From assembly GCF_019800885.1 (NCBI RefSeq), contig NZ_JAHVKE010000001.1, positions 1,612,001 through 1,676,000 on the forward strand: 64,000 nt of DNA, given 5' to 3'. Below are positions 28,248-37,061 of this stretch, piece after piece. Numbering within the stretch: position 1 is the stretch's first letter; the number at the start of each line of letters is the position of its first letter. The stretch is from Maritalea mobilis. Lineage in GTDB: Bacteria > Pseudomonadota > Alphaproteobacteria > Rhodobacterales > Rhodobacteraceae. Made by a program: the position numbers and the translations under genes. The notes beneath the pieces were generated by a model. The model did not search any database. It had not been told where the DNA came from and saw only the letters and a program-made list of their open reading frames with translations.

Positions 28248-29270
28248 TCAGAACAGGTCGCCCTGCCCCGGTTGCTTCGGTGCCGCGAGCCCCAAATGCG
28301 ACCAGCCCTTATGCGCCAGCATCCGCCCGCGCGGTGTCCGGGCGATAAGGCCCTGTTGCAACAGGAACGGCTCGATCACCTCTTCCAGCGCATCGCGCGG
28401 TTCGGCCAGTGCCGCGGCAATGGTTTCGATCCCCACCGGCCCGCCGCCGTAATTCTCGGCGATCAGCGTCAGGTAGCGCCGGTCGGCCCCGTCCAGGCCC
28501 AGGCTGTCCACCCCCAACCGGGTCAGCGCCCTGTCCGCGATGGCTTGCGTCAGCCGCCCATCCCCCTCGACCAGCGCGAAGTCGATCACCCGGCGCAGCA
28601 GCCGCCCGGCGATGCGCGGCGTGCCACGGGCGCGCTTGGCGATCTCGGCGGTGCCGGCGGGTTCAGACTCCAACCCCGCCAGACGCGCCCCGCGCGCCAC
28701 GATGTGGTCCAGCTCGGCATGGGTGTAGAAATTCAACCGCGTCGGGATGCCGAAGCGGTCGCGCAAGGGCGTAGTCAGCAGGCCCAGCCGCGTCGTTGCC
28801 CCGACCAGCGTGAAGGGCTGCAACTCGATCCGCACGGTCCGCGCCGCCGGCCCCTCGCCGATCACGAGGTCCAGTTCGAAATCCTCCAGCGCGGGGTAGA
28901 GCACCTCTTCCACCGCCGGGTTCAGGCGATGGATCTCGTCGATGAACAGAACGTCGCGCGCTTCGAGATTGGTCAGGATCGCCGCCAGATCCCCCGCCTT
29001 AGCCAGCACCGGCCCCGAGGTCATGCGGAAGTTCACCCCCAGCTCGCGCGCCATGATCTGCGCCAGCGTCGTCTTGCCCAGCCCCGGCGGCCCGTGGAAC
29101 AGGACATGGTCCATCGCCTCGGCCCGCCGCCGCGCGCTTTCGATGAAGACGCGCAGGTTCGCACGCGCCTCTTCCTGTCCGATGAAATCGTCCAGCGTCT
29201 GCGGACGCAGGGCGCGGTCGCCATCTTCGGGCAGCGGGTCGGGGCGCAATGTCGGGTCAGGCTCGGTCAT
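28248..29270 (-). CDS. ruvB: Holliday junction branch migration helicase RuvB
   Basis: 340-aa AAA+ motor that drives branch migration with RuvA. Walker [14 protein letters not shown] is near residues 60-72, Walker [10 protein letters not shown] follows, the sensor region is [18 protein letters not shown], and the C-terminal winged helix ends in [15 protein letters not shown]. Length matches the family. It follows ruvA by 37 bp. Confidence 0.97.
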   Translation of the reverse strand: MTEPDPTLRPDPLPEDGDRALRPQTLDDFIGQEEARANLRVFIESARRRAEAMDHVLFHGPPGLGKTTLAQIMARELGVNFRMTSGPVLAKAGDLAAILTNLEARDVLFIDEIHRLNPAVEEVLYPALEDFELDLVIGEGPAARTVRIELQPFTLVGATTRLGLLTTPLRDRFGIPTRLNFYTHAELDHIVARGARLAGLESEPAGTAEIAKRARGTPRIAGRLLRRVIDFALVEGDGRLTQAIADRALTRLGVDSLGLDGADRRYLTLIAENYGGGPVGIETIAAALAEPRDALEEVIEPFLLQQGLIARTPRGRMLAHKGWSHLGLAAPKQPGQGDLF

Positions 29271-29307
29271 TGCGCTGCGTTATGCCCGTCTTGAGGGGCC
29301 ATTGCCA

Positions 29308-29976
29308 TCACTCCTTGGGCGCGAGCAGTTTCAGCGCCGCGCGGATCAGCGCAGGGGTTTCGGCCTGCGCATCCTCGCCCGCCGCCTGCGCCACGGCCCG
29401 CGCGGCATCGGCGGGCGCATAGCCGAGGTTTTGCAACGCCGAAAGCGCATCCGCCTGCGCACTGCTGGAGGCCGGGGCGGCAGGTGCGGGCGCGGCCCTT
29501 GGGGCGCCACCTTCGATCACCTCTGCCGGTGCATCGCCCATGGCCGCGCCAAGGCTGCCACCCATCGCCATCGTCGCGGGCGCCTTGTCCTTCAACTCGT
29601 TGACCACGCGCTGCGCCAGTTTCGGGCCGACCCCCGGCGCGGCCTTCACCGCCGCCGCGTCGCCCAGGGTGATCGCGCGCGCCACCCCCTCGGCCCCGAG
29701 CGTGCCGAGGATCGCCATCGACGCCTTGGCACCAACCCCTTGCACGGAAATCAGCAGCCGGTGCCATTCCCGCTCATACGGTGTGCGGAAACCAAACAGC
29801 TGCAAAAGGTCCTCGCGCACCAGCAATTCGGTGTAGAGCGCCACCGCCTCGCCCGGTCCCGGCAGCGCCGCCAGCGTCCGGTCCGAACAATAGACGACAT
29901 AGCCCACACCACCCACGTCCAGCAGCACGTGATCCGACGCCTTGTAATCCACCCGGCCTGACAGCTTTCCGATCAT
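29308..29976 (-). CDS. ruvA: Holliday junction DNA-binding protein RuvA
   Basis: 222-aa tetrameric junction-binding protein. The N-terminal OB fold ([26 protein letters not shown]) and helix-hairpin-helix region ([18 protein letters not shown] and [17 protein letters not shown]) are clear; an Ala-rich linker leads to the C-terminal domain that contacts RuvB. Its ATG overlaps the ruvC stop by ATGA. Confidence 0.96.
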   Translation of the reverse strand: MIGKLSGRVDYKASDHVLLDVGGVGYVVYCSDRTLAALPGPGEAVALYTELLVREDLLQLFGFRTPYEREWHRLLISVQGVGAKASMAILGTLGAEGVARAITLGDAAAVKAAPGVGPKLAQRVVNELKDKAPATMAMGGSLGAAMGDAPAEVIEGGAPRAAPAPAAPASSSAQADALSALQNLGYAPADAARAVAQAAGEDAQAETPALIRAALKLLAPKE

Positions 29977-30485
29977 TTCGCGCCCCCCGCCGCGGCCAGC
30001 GCCGCCTCCAACCGGCCCGAGGCCTGCGCGTAGAAGGCATGGCAGATCGCGATGGCCAGCGCGTCGGCGGCATCCGAGCCCGTGGGAACCGCGCCCGGCA
30101 GTTGCAGCCGGACCATGTGCTCGACCTGTCGCTTGTCGGCATGGCCCACACCGACCACGGCCTTTTTCACGGCGTTCGGGGCGTATTCGGCCACGTGCAA
30201 CCCTGCCTGCGCAGGCACCAGCAGCGCGATCGCCCGCGCCTGGCCCAGCTTCAGCGTCGCCACCCCGTCACGGTTCACGAAGGTCTGCTCGACCGCCGCC
30301 GTCTCGGGCGCGTAGGCGGCGAACACCTCGCTCAACTGGTCATGAAGCGACAAGAGCCGCAGGGCGAGGTCGCCGCGTTCCGTCCGGCACTGGCCGTTCG
30401 CGACGTGACTGAGTCGGCCCTGATGCGCCTCGATCACACCCCAGCCAAGGCTTCTGAGCCCCGGATCGATCCCGATGATGCGCAT
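29973..30485 (-). CDS. ruvC: Crossover junction endodeoxyribonuclease RuvC
   Basis: 170-aa resolvase. The first catalytic Asp is D7 in [15 protein letters not shown]; the conserved [22 protein letters not shown] contains the catalytic Glu, and the C-terminal [13 protein letters not shown] contains the last Asp residues. The ATG at 30485 ([10 protein letters not shown]) is required for the fold; the longer frame to 30545 is not. It is the first gene of the minus-strand block running to ftsH. Confidence 0.95.
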   Translation of the reverse strand: MRIIGIDPGLRSLGWGVIEAHQGRLSHVANGQCRTERGDLALRLLSLHDQLSEVFAAYAPETAAVEQTFVNRDGVATLKLGQARAIALLVPAQAGLHVAEYAPNAVKKAVVGVGHADKRQVEHMVRLQLPGAVPTGSDAADALAIAICHAFYAQASGRLEAALAAAGGAK

Positions 30486-30545
30486 CTGCTGCCCGCCTGC
30501 CCCGTTTGCATCGCGATTTCTGCGACCTTTTCGCACCACTAGCAC

Positions 30546-30843
30546 GAAAGGCGAACATTTGCCAAGCGAAGAGCGTTTTCGACGCCCCGATGCCTGATTG
30601 CGACACGGGCCCTTTCACGAGGTCGAAATGCGTCACTCCGGCGACTGGAAACGACACCCAGCTGAGCGGATTTTTGCCATATTTCGCATGGGCTTAGGCG
30701 GAAAACGAGACATGCAATCCGCGCATGGATCCCATGCAAAAATCGCTTATTGCATGGCGCATTTCCGACATCTAAGTGCGGTTCATTCACAGGGCGCTGA
30801 CACGCGCCTGCCGACCCAACTGAAACCGGAAAGGATGAGACCA
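30546..30843. other. Divergent intergenic region between ruvC and the DUF1127 gene
   Basis: 298 bp (counting from just outside the rejected ruvC extension) without a convincing gene. It must hold promoters for both directions. One symmetric site is visible, GCATGG-ATC-CCATGC at 30723-30737, with a further TTGCATGG at about 30750. The DUF1127 mRNA may therefore have a regulated promoter or a long leader. No -35/-10 pair could be assigned with confidence. Confidence 0.4.
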
Positions 30844-31044
30844 ATGGCCATCATCACCAACCGCCCCCTCGGCGCAGGGTTCAGCGCCACCCGTCTCCTT
30901 GCCGGCATGGTTGGCCGGCTGGCCGCATGGAACGACGCCCGCGTGACGCGCAAGGCGCTTTCGCAGCTCAGCGACCGGGAACTGGACGACCTGGGCCTTG
31001 TGCGCGGCGACATCGACATGATCGCAGAGGGTCGCCACAGCTGA
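30844..31044 (+). CDS. DUF1127 domain small protein
   Basis: 66-aa basic protein. The C-terminal half is the DUF1127 (YjiS-like) domain: TRKALSQLSDRELDDLGLVRGDI. Such proteins in Rhodobacterales and other alphaproteobacteria are often stress- or nutrient-induced, and some bind RNA. The start is ATG 30844 because AAAGGA lies about 9 bp upstream; an ATG at 30835 overlaps that site. A strong intrinsic terminator follows 47 bp after the stop, so it is a monocistronic message. Confidence 0.9.
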   Translation: MAIITNRPLGAGFSATRLLAGMVGRLAAWNDARVTRKALSQLSDRELDDLGLVRGDIDMIAEGRHS

Positions 31045-31090
31045 ACTCGCGGGACGGTGGCTGCACCGGCGGCCACCAGGGGACAGGAAA

Positions 31091-31123
31091 GGGGCACGCA
31101 GGAAACTGCGCGCCCCTTTTTTT
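31091..31123 (+). terminator. Intrinsic terminator of the DUF1127 gene
   Basis: GGGGCACGCAG (31091-31101) pairs with CTGCGCGCCCC (31106-31116) with one mismatch and a GAAA loop, followed by seven T residues (31117-31123). This is a textbook rho-independent terminator. Confidence 0.88.
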
Positions 31124-31150
31124 CATGGTGTAGCGGATGAAAGGTGGCGA

Positions 31151-31585
31151 TCAGACCGCGATCACGGAAGAGGCGAAGCCTTCCAAGGCCGTCATCATGG
31201 ATCCGAAGAAGCGGTAGATGGCCTGCATGGCATCCACCATCCAAAGGGTGACCGCATCGGGGGCCAGCACCAGCCCGGCCGCACGCTCCAGCTCCGACCC
31301 GGCCAGAAGCCCCGAGATCGCGGCGCCATAGACCTCACCGCCCAAGGCCCACATCATATAGGATTTGACCAGGGCGATCAGCACGAAAGCGACGATCAAC
31401 CCGCGCAAAGGAAAGGCAAACCGCAATCGCTGACGCGGCGGCGCGCGGCGTGTCACGACACCATCTGCGTGAAAGACCAGCCCCGATTGAGGGGGACGAC
31501 GGCGGCGGCGAGAAAATAAGCCGCGCTTATTGGCGCTCTCGATTCTCTCGAGGCGCTGAGAAAAAGTTGTTTCATTCTGAGCCAT
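31151..31585 (-). CDS. Basic membrane protein of unknown function
   Basis: 144-aa protein. The N-terminal half is cytoplasmic and rich in Arg (SRRRRRPPQ, RRAPPRQRLRF); a membrane helix follows at about 70-90 (LRGLIVAFVLIALVKSYMMWAL), and the rest may form a periplasmic helical tail. The ATG at 31585 (MAQNETTFSQRLERIE) is preferred over 31669. It lies 76 bp after prmA in the same direction. The family is familiar from roseobacters but unnamed to me. Confidence 0.75.
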   Translation of the reverse strand: MAQNETTFSQRLERIESANKRGLFSRRRRRPPQSGLVFHADGVVTRRAPPRQRLRFAFPLRGLIVAFVLIALVKSYMMWALGGEVYGAAISGLLAGSELERAAGLVLAPDAVTLWMVDAMQAIYRFFGSMMTALEGFASSVIAV

Positions 31586-31661
31586 TAGGGCAACCTGTCC
31601 GCTACAAGTCGCCCCCACCGGAAATCTTGCTACCACAAATGAGGCCAAAATTCGACGAAAA

Positions 31662-32528
31662 TTAAGCAATCATGGTCAACGTGGTCCATTCGCCGATCTC
31701 GGATCGTGCGAAAAGGGATAGGCCCGCCGCCTCGTAGGCGGCGATGACCTCATCGGCCTGCTCGTTCAGCAACCCCGACAGGATGACATGCCCGCCCGGC
31801 GCCATATGGGCGGCCATCGCGGGCGCCAGATCGATCAGCGGGCCTTTCAGGATATTGGCGAACACCAGGTCAAAGGGCGCGCGCGCTGCAAGATCAGGGT
31901 GGTCGAAGCCCGCCGCCTCGACACAGGCCACGCGGTCGCCCACCCCGTTCGCCGTGGCGTTGGCCAGCGCCACCTCGACCGCCACCGGATCGATATCCGA
32001 GGCGATTACGGGATTGGGCGCGGTCTTGGCCGCCGCGATGGCCAGAACCGCCGTGCCGCATCCGATATCCGCGACATTGCCGGGCACCTTGCCGTGCGCC
32101 AGCAGCGCGTCATAGGCCTCGAGGCACCCTTTGGTCGTGCCGTGATGCCCGGTGCCAAAGGCCATCGCCGCCTCGATCAGCAGCGGAACCGACGCCTCGG
32201 GAACCTTGTCTGCGTCATGCGAGCCATAGAGGTAGAAACGCCCGGCCTCGACCGGATGCAACTCACGCCGCACATGGGCGACCCAATCGGTCTCGGGCAG
32301 TTCCGAGACGGCAAAGGACTGCGCACCATGGGCCGCGGCCAAGAGCGCCAGCGCCACCTCGTCCGGGCTTTCGGTGAAATAGGCCCCGATCTCCCACAGG
32401 CCGGAGCCGTCCTCCATCTCGAAGACCCCGATGCCGGTCGGTTCCGGAACGATGTCTTCGAGCGCGAGGCCAAGCGCCTCGGCCTTGTCCTTTCCGGGAA
32501 GGGTGGTCAGCGCCGTGAAGGTTGGCAT
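31662..32528 (-). CDS. prmA: Ribosomal protein L11 methyltransferase
   Basis: 288-aa SAM-dependent methyltransferase that trimethylates lysines of ribosomal protein L11. The SAM-binding motif NVADIGCGTAVLAIAAAK is near residues 155-172, the catalytic-region motif FANILKGPLIDLAPAM follows, and the FGTGHHGTT element before motif I is typical of PrmA. The N-terminal ~100 residues form the L11-binding domain. ATG 32528 has AAAGG upstream. It is divergent from the next gene. Confidence 0.93.
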   Translation of the reverse strand: MPTFTALTTLPGKDKAEALGLALEDIVPEPTGIGVFEMEDGSGLWEIGAYFTESPDEVALALLAAAHGAQSFAVSELPETDWVAHVRRELHPVEAGRFYLYGSHDADKVPEASVPLLIEAAMAFGTGHHGTTKGCLEAYDALLAHGKVPGNVADIGCGTAVLAIAAAKTAPNPVIASDIDPVAVEVALANATANGVGDRVACVEAAGFDHPDLAARAPFDLVFANILKGPLIDLAPAMAAHMAPGGHVILSGLLNEQADEVIAAYEAAGLSLFARSEIGEWTTLTMIA

Positions 32529-32734
32529 GGCGGGGCCTTTCTTGAGGGTGTCCTGCACCGCATAGCCTGCCTCGCGGCGTTAGGCCAGCAGCGCCGCGAT
32601 CTTCGGGCAACCACGCGCCCCACCCTTTTCAATCGCATCCGTCGACGGATCGCGGACGGTCGGGAAATCCTGCCTGCCCGCCCGCCATCGTTTCGGGTTA
32701 GTCTGCGGTAACGGACGGCAAAAGGGACACGGTC

Positions 32735-33154
32735 ATGCTCAAGGGTGCACGCGGCGTTATCGTTTTCATAGGCGGGGCCATCGCGATCATCGTCGCGGCG
32801 ATCTGGTTCGGCTTTCAGGATCAAAAGGGCGACAGCCGCACCGCGCGGGACTTCCTGGCGCTTGCCGGGTCCGGTCAGATCGCCGAGGCGCGCGCACTGC
32901 TCCACCCCGGCACCGCCGACAGCCTGAGCGAGGATGCCCTGCGCGCCATCTTCGACCCGCTGGCCCCCTTCGAGGACGTCGGCTTCAATTCCTTCTCGTG
33001 GTCCACGTCAAACGGGGTGCGCCAGGGCCGGATCGAAGGCACCGGCACCACGGCGGACGGGTGCAGCAGCCGCTTGGTGTTCGATATGCTGAACGGCGAG
33101 ATCACGCATTTCTCGATCGCACCCCTCTGCCAGCGGCAGGGGCAATCGGTCTGA
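32735..33154 (+). CDS. Membrane-anchored small protein of unknown function
   Basis: 139-aa protein with one N-terminal membrane helix (~8-26, VIVFIGGAIAIIVAAIWFGF) and an exported ~110-aa domain resembling an NTF2-like or DUF3887-type fold by pattern (RDFLALAGSGQIAEARALLHP ... GRIEGTGTTADG). Two Cys (near 109 and 132) could form a disulfide in the periplasm. It ends 1 bp before the convergent MFS gene. The function is unknown. Confidence 0.78.
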   Translation: MLKGARGVIVFIGGAIAIIVAAIWFGFQDQKGDSRTARDFLALAGSGQIAEARALLHPGTADSLSEDALRAIFDPLAPFEDVGFNSFSWSTSNGVRQGRIEGTGTTADGCSSRLVFDMLNGEITHFSIAPLCQRQGQSV

Positions 33155-33155
33155 C

Positions 33156-34409
33156 CTACTCCGCCGGGGCGGGCGCGGTCGCCGCACGGGTCAGCAGCGT
33201 TTCGCGCCCCGGTTCCGGATGGCGCGGCACCAGGAGCGACAGAAGCAGCGACACCAACGCCATCGCCGCCGCCAGCACGAAGACCGACACGGGCGAGGTC
33301 AGCCAGAGATACCCCAGACCCGCCGGCAGGAACACCGCAGCGATATGGTTGATGGTGAAGGCCACCGCCGCCGTGGGCGCGATGTCGCCCGGGGCCGCGA
33401 TCTTCTGGAAATAGGTCTTGATGGCCAGCGCCAGCGCAAAGAACAGGTGGTTCACCACGTAGAGCGCCGCGGCCATGACCGGCCCCCAGTCGAACACGTA
33501 AAGCCCGGCATAGAACACGAAGACCATGCCGAGGCCGGCATACTCGATGATCAGCGCCAGACGCTCGCCAAAGCGCGCCACCACCGCCCCCAGAAGCGGC
33601 GCGGCCACCATGTTCGCCAGCAACGTCCCCATGAACAGCGCGGTGATCTGGTGCACCTCGAACCCGTAGCGTTCTACCATCATGAAGCCCGCGAAGACGA
33701 CGAAGATCTGCCGCCGCGCGCCCGACATGAATTGCAGCGCGTAATAGAGCCAGTATCGCTTGCGCAGGACCATCTTCTTGGTCTGCGGATTGGGGCTTTC
33801 GAATTGCGGGAAGGCGATGAAACAGAAGAGCGCAATGGCCGCCGTGGTCCCGCCCGCGACCCAGTAGACCAGGTCGTAGCTGAGGTCGTAGGCCCGCCAG
33901 GTCAGAACGATCAGCGCATAGGCCACCAGCGTCGCCCCCGACCCGATGGACAAAAGCCAGCCCAAGGTTTGCGGGGCCTTTTTCTTGTCGATCCATTGCA
34001 GCTGGAGCGACTGGTTCACCGTCTCGTAATAGTGAAACCCGATGGAGCTGAGCAGCGTCACGAACAGCAACCCGCCGAGCGAGGGGAACTGCGCCGTCAT
34101 CGCCGTGGCAATACCCAACAGCATCAGGGAAATCAGCCCCAGCACCTGCTCGCGGATGAAGAGGATCAGCAGGATCACCCCGATGGCCAGGAAGCCCGGG
34201 ATCTCGCGCACCGTGTGCAGCCAGCCGATATCCGAGCCATCGAAACCCGCCATCTCGATGACGAAGTTGTTCAAAAGCGCCGACCAGGTGGCGAAGGCGA
34301 TGGGCATGGCAAAGGCCATGACCGCCAAGAGGGCCACGGGCCGCCGCCAGATCGGCAGCGCCTCCGCCTCGGACAGAGACAGGGTTTTGAGGGTATCGCC
34401 AAGTGCCAT
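33156..34409 (-). CDS. MFS transporter
   Basis: 417-aa protein with about 12 hydrophobic segments in two halves separated by a charged loop (QFESPNPQTKKMVLRKRYW), the major facilitator plan. Distinctive stretches are GFDGSDIGWLHTVREIPGFL and SSIGFHYYETVNQSLQLQWI. The motif A is weak, so the subfamily and substrate cannot be set. It stands alone: convergent with the 139-aa gene, and its promoter must lie in the 34.4-kb gap. Confidence 0.88.
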   Translation of the reverse strand: MALGDTLKTLSLSEAEALPIWRRPVALLAVMAFAMPIAFATWSALLNNFVIEMAGFDGSDIGWLHTVREIPGFLAIGVILLILFIREQVLGLISLMLLGIATAMTAQFPSLGGLLFVTLLSSIGFHYYETVNQSLQLQWIDKKKAPQTLGWLLSIGSGATLVAYALIVLTWRAYDLSYDLVYWVAGGTTAAIALFCFIAFPQFESPNPQTKKMVLRKRYWLYYALQFMSGARRQIFVVFAGFMMVERYGFEVHQITALFMGTLLANMVAAPLLGAVVARFGERLALIIEYAGLGMVFVFYAGLYVFDWGPVMAAALYVVNHLFFALALAIKTYFQKIAAPGDIAPTAAVAFTINHIAAVFLPAGLGYLWLTSPVSVFVLAAAMALVSLLLSLLVPRHPEPGRETLLTRAATAPAPAE

Positions 34410-34964
34410 GCCCGTGCAGATACGCCGAAAGTCTGCGGCTGGCGAGGGGTTTGTCTGTGCGCTGGCGCAGAGTGGAGCGGGCCGCGTCGACGGGCCGGGA
34501 AGCGAAAGAGGCAGGATCAGCGGACGGGGCGCATCGCACCGACCCCGCGCAGGAATTGCTGCGGGTGGACATGATGAAAAACTCGATGTGGGAAAACGTC
34601 GAGATCCACCATGCCAGGGAAAGGTGAAGATATCGTTAAGGGTGGCCCGGAAAAACGTAGGACCGGGGCAAGCGCCCCGCAGGAGGGGCAGTTGATGGCT
34701 GTCGGTTCATGGCTGTCGGTTCATGGCGGACGTTCATGTTTTCCGCAGCGAACGGCTGGAAGGCGGTAAATTCGCCATCGACTGGCTTGGGCTTTGCTCG
34801 TGCGCTCTATTGCGAGCGGCATGCCTGTGGCCCCAACGCTACGACTTGCGTGGAAATATATGTCGAAACTCAGGGACAATTCGGGAATTTGGGCAACCCA
34901 CTCTATATCTTCCTGACTGATCGGGCCCGCTTGAACGAGGCGCGACGAGGCAGGAGCTTGGCGG
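34410..34964. other. 555-bp region without a convincing gene, upstream of the Hint gene
   Basis: Several short frames exist but none is convincing. The best is 34709-34978 (+, 89 codons, MAVGSWRTFMF...), which lacks any family pattern I know and overlaps the Hint frame. A strong GCAGGAGGGG site (34679-34688) points at ATG 34695, but that frame ends after 23 codons because of a 14-bp tandem duplication at 34695-34722. Codon bias is weaker than in flanking genes, so this may be a decayed gene or leader. Confidence 0.4.
34695..34722 (+). repeat. 14-bp tandem duplication
   Basis: ATGGCTGTCGGTTC occurs twice head to tail (34695-34708 and 34709-34722), followed by a partial third match ATGGCGGACGTTC. 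Because 14 is not a multiple of three, the duplication shifts the frame that begins at the first ATG, which has the good ribosome-binding site. It looks like recent slippage. Confidence 0.7.
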
Positions 34965-35990
34965 CTGGCGAATATTAACGTCACAGCGAATGGGTCTGTT
35001 GTCACGGGTGACAACGACATCATTAACCTTAACATCTCCGGTGGGGGGGATGTGACCATTACCGCTGACCCCGGCGATGATGTCGATTTCTTCAAGATCA
35101 AGTTTCTGGACGATACCGAGGCCGATAGCGTCACGGTGGACCTATCCACGTTCTCGCAGGACGGGTTGAGGATCGACATCCTGCAATACGATCCCGACGA
35201 TTCCATCGGGTTCATTGGCGGCTTCGATTTCTACGTTGACCCCGACAACGTCGATGAAATCCACTTCAGCTACATCGGCGCGGACGGCAACACCTATAGC
35301 GGCGTCATCCGGGCGATGGACGGCGGCGAGAAGGACTTTACCGATCCGTTCCAGCCGATCACGATCATCTGCTTTGCCGATGGCACGTTGATCGACACGC
35401 CCGAGGGGCCGGTGCCTGTTGAGACTCTGCGCCCCGGCGACATGGTCATGACGCGCGACTCCGGGGCTCTGCCGTTGCGATGGGTGGGGCGGCGCGAACT
35501 CTCGGCAGATGTGTTGCGGACACAGCCCAGTCTGTGCCCGATTGAAGTCGCGCGCGATACATTTGGCCCCGGTCAGCCATCGCGCGATCTGGTTTTGTCG
35601 CCGAACCATCGCTTGATGCTGAGCGATTGGCGGGTCGAGATGTTGTTCGGCGAGTTCGATGTGTTGGCGGCCGTTCGGATGCTGAAGGACTGCCCTGGGA
35701 TCGCCCCCGCCAAGGCCCCCAAAGGCGTTGCCTATAATCACCTGCTGTTTGAGCGCCATGAAATCGTGATCGCCAACGGGATGCCGTGCGAAAGCCTGTT
35801 CCCCGGCCCCGAAGCACTGGGCGCGCTGGACGACTGCGCCTTGTCAGAGATCCGCGCAATTTTCCCCGAAGCGATAGACGAGACGGTGGATGTCGGCCCG
35901 CCCGCCCGCCGCATTCTCCGTGCGTTTGAAGCCCACGCCCTCGCGTCGGCGATGATCTCCGGACGCACGGTAGCCAGTGTGGCGGCGTGA
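34965..35990 (+). CDS. Hint-domain (Hedgehog/intein-type) protein
   Basis: About 341 aa. An N-terminal beta-rich domain with many Asp residues (DVTITADPGDDVDFFKIKF) is followed by a Hint_2-type domain starting at ICFADGTLIDTPEGPVPVETLRPGD and continuing through LSPNHRLML. The Cys after ITI is the expected Hint nucleophile. Hint proteins of roseobacters are usually secreted through unclassified routes. The open frame extends upstream of the first accepted start (GTG 35052, 312 aa) to a stop at 34932-34934. The extension reads LANINVTANGSVVTG, like family N termini, and begins at CTG 34965 behind AGGAG (34952-34956). CTG may be a mutated ATG. Confidence 0.75.
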   Translation: MANINVTANGSVVTGDNDIINLNISGGGDVTITADPGDDVDFFKIKFLDDTEADSVTVDLSTFSQDGLRIDILQYDPDDSIGFIGGFDFYVDPDNVDEIHFSYIGADGNTYSGVIRAMDGGEKDFTDPFQPITIICFADGTLIDTPEGPVPVETLRPGDMVMTRDSGALPLRWVGRRELSADVLRTQPSLCPIEVARDTFGPGQPSRDLVLSPNHRLMLSDWRVEMLFGEFDVLAAVRMLKDCPGIAPAKAPKGVAYNHLLFERHEIVIANGMPCESLFPGPEALGALDDCALSEIRAIFPEAIDETVDVGPPARRILRAFEAHALASAMISGRTVASVAA

Positions 35991-36260
35991 CACTGCATCG
36001 TGCCAGCGGCTTCACTATGTCGGCGCCATTATCGGTTAGGAAGGTTCTGGCGGATCCACCGCAACGGTCACCAAAATCCGGCAGGGTTTGAAGCAGTCAT
36101 TGAATCCCGTGCTATATACCGCGGCCAAGTTCGCTGACCCGACCCTCGCTCTATTCTCAGAGAACGTCCGCGTCCCCGCCCCCAATCGAAAGAGATCGCT
36201 CGATAGCGTCAGCAGTTGCAATCCTGGGGCCAAATCCCGTAGGGCGGGTAGTGACTTGGG

Positions 36261-36830
36261 ATGGGGCTCGTCGCGACCGGTTGCGGCCGCGCTCCATCCA
36301 ATACCACTGCAAAGATTGGCACGCTCCCCTTGACCACGCCCGAAATCGCCGCCGAGAACGGACTGCTCGAAAACCTGCAAGTCGTGCTCTTGCTGATGGC
36401 GACCTTGCTGTTCCTTGTTCGGACCTACGCGCTCTTCAAGACCAACAACCTCGCGCTTCTGTCCTATGGCCTGTTCGTCACGACCTTCCCTTTCATCGGT
36501 GTCGGCCGAGAGGTGAGCTTTGGGTCAGCCGTGGGGGCAAGCGCGCAAGGTGTGTTGGCCGTTCAGGTCTTGATGGGCTCCGTCGTTGGCGCGTTTCTTA
36601 TTGTAGCGCTCGTGGTTTTTGTCCGCTTCGTGGACTCGAAACTGGCGGCGATCCGGCGCCTTTTGGTCCATCCGACGAGCTTGTCCATTTACCTGGCCAT
36701 CCTCGTGTTCGGTGTGTCGAGCATTTTCGAACAGGGCGCTTTCGGACTTTCCAAGAATGCGCTGTTCGAGGAACTGGTAGAATTGCTCGCCTTCGCGCTG
36801 TTGGTCAGGGCGGCCTGGGTTTTGAGATAA
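36261..36830 (+). CDS. Integral membrane protein of unknown function
   Basis: 189-aa protein with about five hydrophobic segments (LQVVLLLMATLLFLV, LALLSYGLFVTTFPF, VLMGSVVGAFLIVALVVFV, SIYLAILVFGVSSI, LLAFALLVRAAWV). Acidic motifs ENGLLENLQ and GREVSFGSA between helices recur in a family of bacterial membrane proteins I recognise but cannot name. The N terminus could be later, as no clear ribosome-binding site precedes ATG 36261 and the first 25 residues are poorly hydrophobic. It lies alone in the loosely packed 34.4-37.5 kb patch. Confidence 0.65.
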   Translation: MGLVATGCGRAPSNTTAKIGTLPLTTPEIAAENGLLENLQVVLLLMATLLFLVRTYALFKTNNLALLSYGLFVTTFPFIGVGREVSFGSAVGASAQGVLAVQVLMGSVVGAFLIVALVVFVRFVDSKLAAIRRLLVHPTSLSIYLAILVFGVSSIFEQGAFGLSKNALFEELVELLAFALLVRAAWVLR

Positions 36831-37061
36831 GCGTACAAAGAATACCCGCTGCATTACCTTTGTGACGGCCACCAGCAAATCTGGCGTGCCGAGGGTCGGC
36901 GTTCTGGAAGAGTTGACCCGCGCCGTTAGGTGTGAGGGTCGAGTTGCGCGCAACACGGAAACAGGCGGCCTCTCGCCATCAGCGCGCGTCGCTGGTCGTG
37001 CCACCCAGATCTGGAGCAGAGCGCAGGGGTAAAAGTTGTCGCAACCCAAGCTTCGCTAGAT

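Noticed and set aside
34709-34978. 89-codon frame upstream of the Hint gene
   Set aside because: No recognised family, mixed codon use, and it overlaps the better-supported Hint frame; kept as part of the gap description only.
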